7,740 bases of DNA. Origin: Spirochaetales bacterium (GTDB lineage: Bacteria > Spirochaetota > Spirochaetia > JAGLYY01). Position 1 is the first letter of the stretch. The number at the start of each line of letters is the position of its first letter. Positions 5,782 through 7,740 of the stretch are shown here, in pieces. The position numbers and the translations under genes are program-made. The DNA lies in the NCBI GenBank assembly GCA_023131935.1, contig JAGLYY010000064.1:1-7740 (forward strand), given 5' to 3'. The notes beneath the pieces were generated by a model. That model saw nothing but the letters and a program-made list of their open reading frames with translations. It was not told the origin of the DNA and made no database searches.

Positions 5782-5889
5782 GTCCGCCGCGTCTTACGGA
5801 CCAAAATTGGCCCACGGATTCGCCAGACAGGATTGATTTCCCTAAATTCCGCAGGATTTCCGGTATATCCAACGGACAATGAGTCCGTT
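5782..5889. other. GC-richer hairpin cluster in a gene-free stretch
   Basis: Two perfect hairpins lie within 110 bp: GTCCG (5782-5786) with CGGAC (5797-5801), and AACGGAC (5871-5877) with GTCCGTT (5883-5889) around a 5-nt loop. A short palindrome, CCAA-AA-TTGG, occurs at 5801-5810. The patch is richer in GC than the AT-rich DNA on both sides. Overlapping minus-strand ORFs here show no recognisable protein. It could be a structured intergenic repeat, a REP-like element or a small RNA; the sequence does not decide. Confidence 0.4.
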
Positions 5890-5943
5890 ATGTTATATTC
5901 GGCTACTTGATTTAGTATTAGAAAGATGTATAGTATAGGGTAT

Positions 5944-6072
5944 AAAAAAGAAGGGGTTGTTAAAATGTTCTCTGTAGACATCCCAGCCTTTCCTAACTTG
6001 TTTTGTCCATGAATCTGCATTTTCGTTCCAATATCTTGCGATTTCAATATCAGTAAACTTTTTACGTCTCAT
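5944..6072 (-). pseudogene. 5' remnant of a SAM-dependent methyltransferase gene
   Basis: The first 43 residues, with motifs 'FTDIEIARYWNENADSW' and 'VRKGWDVYREHFNNPFFF', match the leader that precedes motif I in class I SAM-dependent methyltransferases ('ARYWDENAxxWxxxVRxGxDxYR...'). After 'NNPFFF' the similarity stops. The frame ends at 5893 after 16 unrelated residues, and the GxGxG SAM-binding motif is not found in any frame downstream. The start (ATG at 6072) has a GAGGAG Shine-Dalgarno (6082-6077) and a promoter at 6094-6121, so the 5' end is intact and the rest was lost by deletion or rearrangement near 5944. Family recognition is from memory of the N-terminal pattern. Confidence 0.6.
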
Positions 6073-6093
6073 TTTTCTCCTCAGAACCAGCAC

Positions 6094-6121
6094 AGTATAA
6101 CCAAAATAGCAAAAATATCAA
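6094..6121 (-). promoter_or_regulatory. Promoter of the methyltransferase remnant
   Basis: On the minus strand, -35 TTGATA (6121-6116), a 16-bp spacer and -10 TATACT (6099-6094), each one base from consensus. It is followed by a 21-nt leader that carries the Shine-Dalgarno of the truncated gene. Confidence 0.5.
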
Positions 6122-6140
6122 GACAGATCTATATCAAATT

Positions 6141-6197
6141 CCTCACAACTTCAAACAGCTTTCTTTTGCCTGTTTGTTGTCCATAACATCCTGGTGA
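6141..6197 (+). repeat. Dispersed intergenic repeat, copy 3
   Basis: The core 6167-6197 starts TGCCTGTTTGTTGTC and ends ATAACATCCTGGTGA, and matches copy 2 at 29 of 31 positions. The left segment 6141-6156 matches at 13 of 16. It lies between the methyltransferase remnant and the 3' end of the minus-strand membrane-anchored gene, in the same orientation as the other copies. Confidence 0.7.
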
Positions 6198-6224
6198 GTT
6201 GGATGAATTTTTGACTGCTAGTGG

Positions 6225-7740
6225 TTAATTGTGAGGATACCTATGTGTTTCAGGGATTTCATATTCAGTCCAATGCCAACCCCCAGACAATTTTGCTTCT
6301 AGGACTTCACCGGTTTCCAGATCAACCATAACATCAAAAGAATAATGCGCACCATGCGGTGTGTAATTCCCAACTATGCAAATGAAATTATTGCAATCAG
6401 CTGGTGCTTCTGGGATATTCAATTTTATATATATTGTATTAAATCTTGCCTCATCCGGTAATGCTCCAAATAGTCTTTCTCTAGCTTTTCTTTCAGATAT
6501 AAACTTATTCAGTGGACGTAGTCTGTAATATTTGGGGGCTATTTGCTTCCACACTCTTTTGATCCCTTTTGTCTCAGGTTTACCTAGTGCACGACCAAGC
6601 TTCAATGAATTCGAAAAATACTCATAGACAGCAGTGAATTGTGCACCTTCACCATTATTCATCTCATCGATCCAGTCAGAATCTGCTATCCATTTAAATA
6701 TGCCCTCAAATATCACCTTATCTTTCTCGTCATAACTAAAATAATTTGGCCTTCTGAAAACACGTGAGCTGACAAGCTTTAATTGTTCTCTTGCATATTC
6801 CAGAGGTAGACCTGCTTTTGAGAATTCCGAATAAATCAGATCAATTATGGGTTGTGGTGGTTCCACGGCATTTGGGACGGGATCCCAATAATACGTGTAA
6901 TTATCGCCCTTTTCCGAATAATACCAGAGATGTAATGTATCACTTTCGCTGTTTTCGACAACAGTTTTTAAACGAGGTTGATCAGTTTGAAGTCGCCGAA
7001 CTCCTTTAATGTAAGAATCTTTCCTAATTCTATGACCCCAACTTTCACATATTTTCGAAAGCATTTTGATTTCAGGGAAACTCTCATCTTCAAAATCTGT
7101 CGGTACAATAAATGTGGTTATAATTTCTTTTCTTCCATCATACTCGAGTAAAAGCGGAATTGTCACACCATATCTTATAACACTATCATTCACGATAACC
7201 GAGAATAGCGAGTCGACAAAATTCAGCTGAGCCTTTTTGACTTCATTTCTGGTTAAAAATGAAGTAACCCTTCTATTTTGCTCAAACTTTTTGATTGCTG
7301 TTATAGGTGAGCACACTGGTTGTCTTATCTGATATCCCTCGCTCGTCGGCCATACTTTCACAGTAAAGAAGTATTCAACTCCAAATGCTGAATGTTTGTT
7401 GTCTTTGTATACAAAATCTGCTCCAATTCCTGCTTTTGAAGTAAAGGTTGATTTAGATACAAGGCCAAAATCACTAAAGGTTTCAAGAAGTCCTGTCTTT
7501 TCTATATCAGATAGAATTTGTCTACCCTCTACCTTTCTGTCCTGTTTTAAAGATATCTTTGATATTTTCCATGGAGCTCGTGACTTCAACCCAAGATATG
7601 GCCACGCAAAGTAGACTGCAAGCCCAATTACAGTAATATAGACACTATATGTTATTATTTTGTCGAATTGTTTTGATGTAACCGTTTTGCTTCTCCTTCT
7701 AGGCCTGACTGCCAAAAGGGCGACCAGCAGAAAGCCAAGT
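6225..7740 (-). CDS. Membrane-anchored protein of unknown function, 5'-partial (about 500 aa seen)
   Basis: The reading frame is open to the window edge. The first possible start inside is a TTG at 7715, but it has no ribosome binding site and the codons upstream (read 'LGFLLVALL') continue a hydrophobic segment, so the true start is probably outside. What is visible: the end of a hydrophobic segment, a basic loop (RPRRRSK), a clear transmembrane helix ('IITYSVYITVIGLAVYFAW'), then about 450 soluble residues rich in beta-strand patterns. The last 60 residues ('FDVMVDLETGEVLEAKLSGGWHW') resemble the strand arrangement of PepSY-like modules, a weak resemblance only. No catalytic motif is recognised. 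The soluble part probably faces the periplasm or outside. There are no frame disruptions. It is convergent with the plus-strand genes, and repeat copy 3 lies just past its 3' end. Confidence 0.78.
   Translation of the reverse strand, partial: LGFLLVALLAVRPRRRSKTVTSKQFDKIITYSVYITVIGLAVYFAWPYLGLKSRAPWKISKISLKQDRKVEGRQILSDIEKTGLLETFSDFGLVSKSTFTSKAGIGADFVYKDNKHSAFGVEYFFTVKVWPTSEGYQIRQPVCSPITAIKKFEQNRRVTSFLTRNEVKKAQLNFVDSLFSVIVNDSVIRYGVTIPLLLEYDGRKEIITTFIVPTDFEDESFPEIKMLSKICESWGHRIRKDSYIKGVRRLQTDQPRLKTVVENSESDTLHLWYYSEKGDNYTYYWDPVPNAVEPPQPIIDLIYSEFSKAGLPLEYAREQLKLVSSRVFRRPNYFSYDEKDKVIFEGIFKWIADSDWIDEMNNGEGAQFTAVYEYFSNSLKLGRALGKPETKGIKRVWKQIAPKYYRLRPLNKFISERKARERLFGALPDEARFNTIYIKLNIPEAPADCNNFICIVGNYTPHGAHYSFDVMVDLETGEVLEAKLSGGWHWTEYEIPETHRYPHN

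Noticed and set aside
5648..5872. Minus-strand ORF of about 74 codons
   Set aside because: It overlaps the previous frame, spans repeat and hairpin DNA, and has no family resemblance or ribosome binding site.
5733..6047. Minus-strand ORF of about 104 codons
   Set aside because: It runs out of frame through the methyltransferase remnant and then through the hairpin-rich patch. It has no Shine-Dalgarno at its ATG and no recognisable protein pattern.
5099..6197. Integron cassette array with attC sites
   Set aside because: The repeats lack the GTTRRRY / RYYYAAC core pairs, and the genes lie on both strands with their own promoters.
1..7740. CRISPR array
   Set aside because: There are no regularly spaced short direct repeats. 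The only repeats are 17-bp inverted copies and three widely spaced intergenic copies.

Overview
This 7.7 kb window is AT-rich bacterial accessory DNA. I infer an uncultured lineage of the FCB / candidate WOR-3 (Stahlbacteria) / Cloacimonadota kind. The evidence is a secreted protein made of repeats of the 'DTLWTKTYGG...TTDGGYIIAG' type with a C-terminal type IX secretion (T9SS)-like sorting tail, a long RAYT-type HUH transposase, and clean TTGACA/TATAAT promoters. The assignment comes from protein style only, not from any search.

Region 1 (1-3134) is mobile DNA. An IS1182-family element lies on the minus strand and holds a small DUF6788-like ORF followed by a DDE transposase. It is bounded by a perfect 17-bp inverted repeat (1-17 and 2035-2051). 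Diverging from it is a REP-associated tyrosine transposase (RAYT, HUH/Y1 family) on the plus strand. The last codons of the RAYT run into a 143-bp element (2992-3134). The ends of that element are diverged copies of the same 17-bp repeat. Its core contains two inverted REP-like units, each with the heptamer GGAGTAG, and folds on paper into a perfect four-way junction. Both transposition operons start with a TTGACN-16-TATAAT promoter whose -10 box ends exactly 6 nt before the ATG, which predicts leaderless transcripts.

Region 2 (3135-5593) is a plus-strand run of envelope genes. A promoter whose -35 box sits inside a GTTGTC/GACAAC inverted repeat precedes a secreted seven-repeat beta-propeller protein with a T9SS-like tail. 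A four-helix membrane protein follows 28 bp later. A second promoter of the same design precedes a small putative lipoprotein.

Region 3 (5594-6224) has no intact gene. It contains copies of a dispersed intergenic repeat (a related copy also lies at 5099), a GC-richer hairpin cluster, and on the minus strand the decapitated start of a SAM-dependent methyltransferase gene that still has its promoter and ribosome binding site.

Region 4 (6225-7740) is a minus-strand gene for an unrecognised membrane-anchored protein whose 5' end lies beyond the window.

The most noteworthy signal is the link between the IS1182 ends, the RAYT gene and the cruciform REP pair. It suggests either a miniature IS1182-derived element that captured a REP pair, or a composite mobile unit in which two unrelated transposases share terminal sequences.
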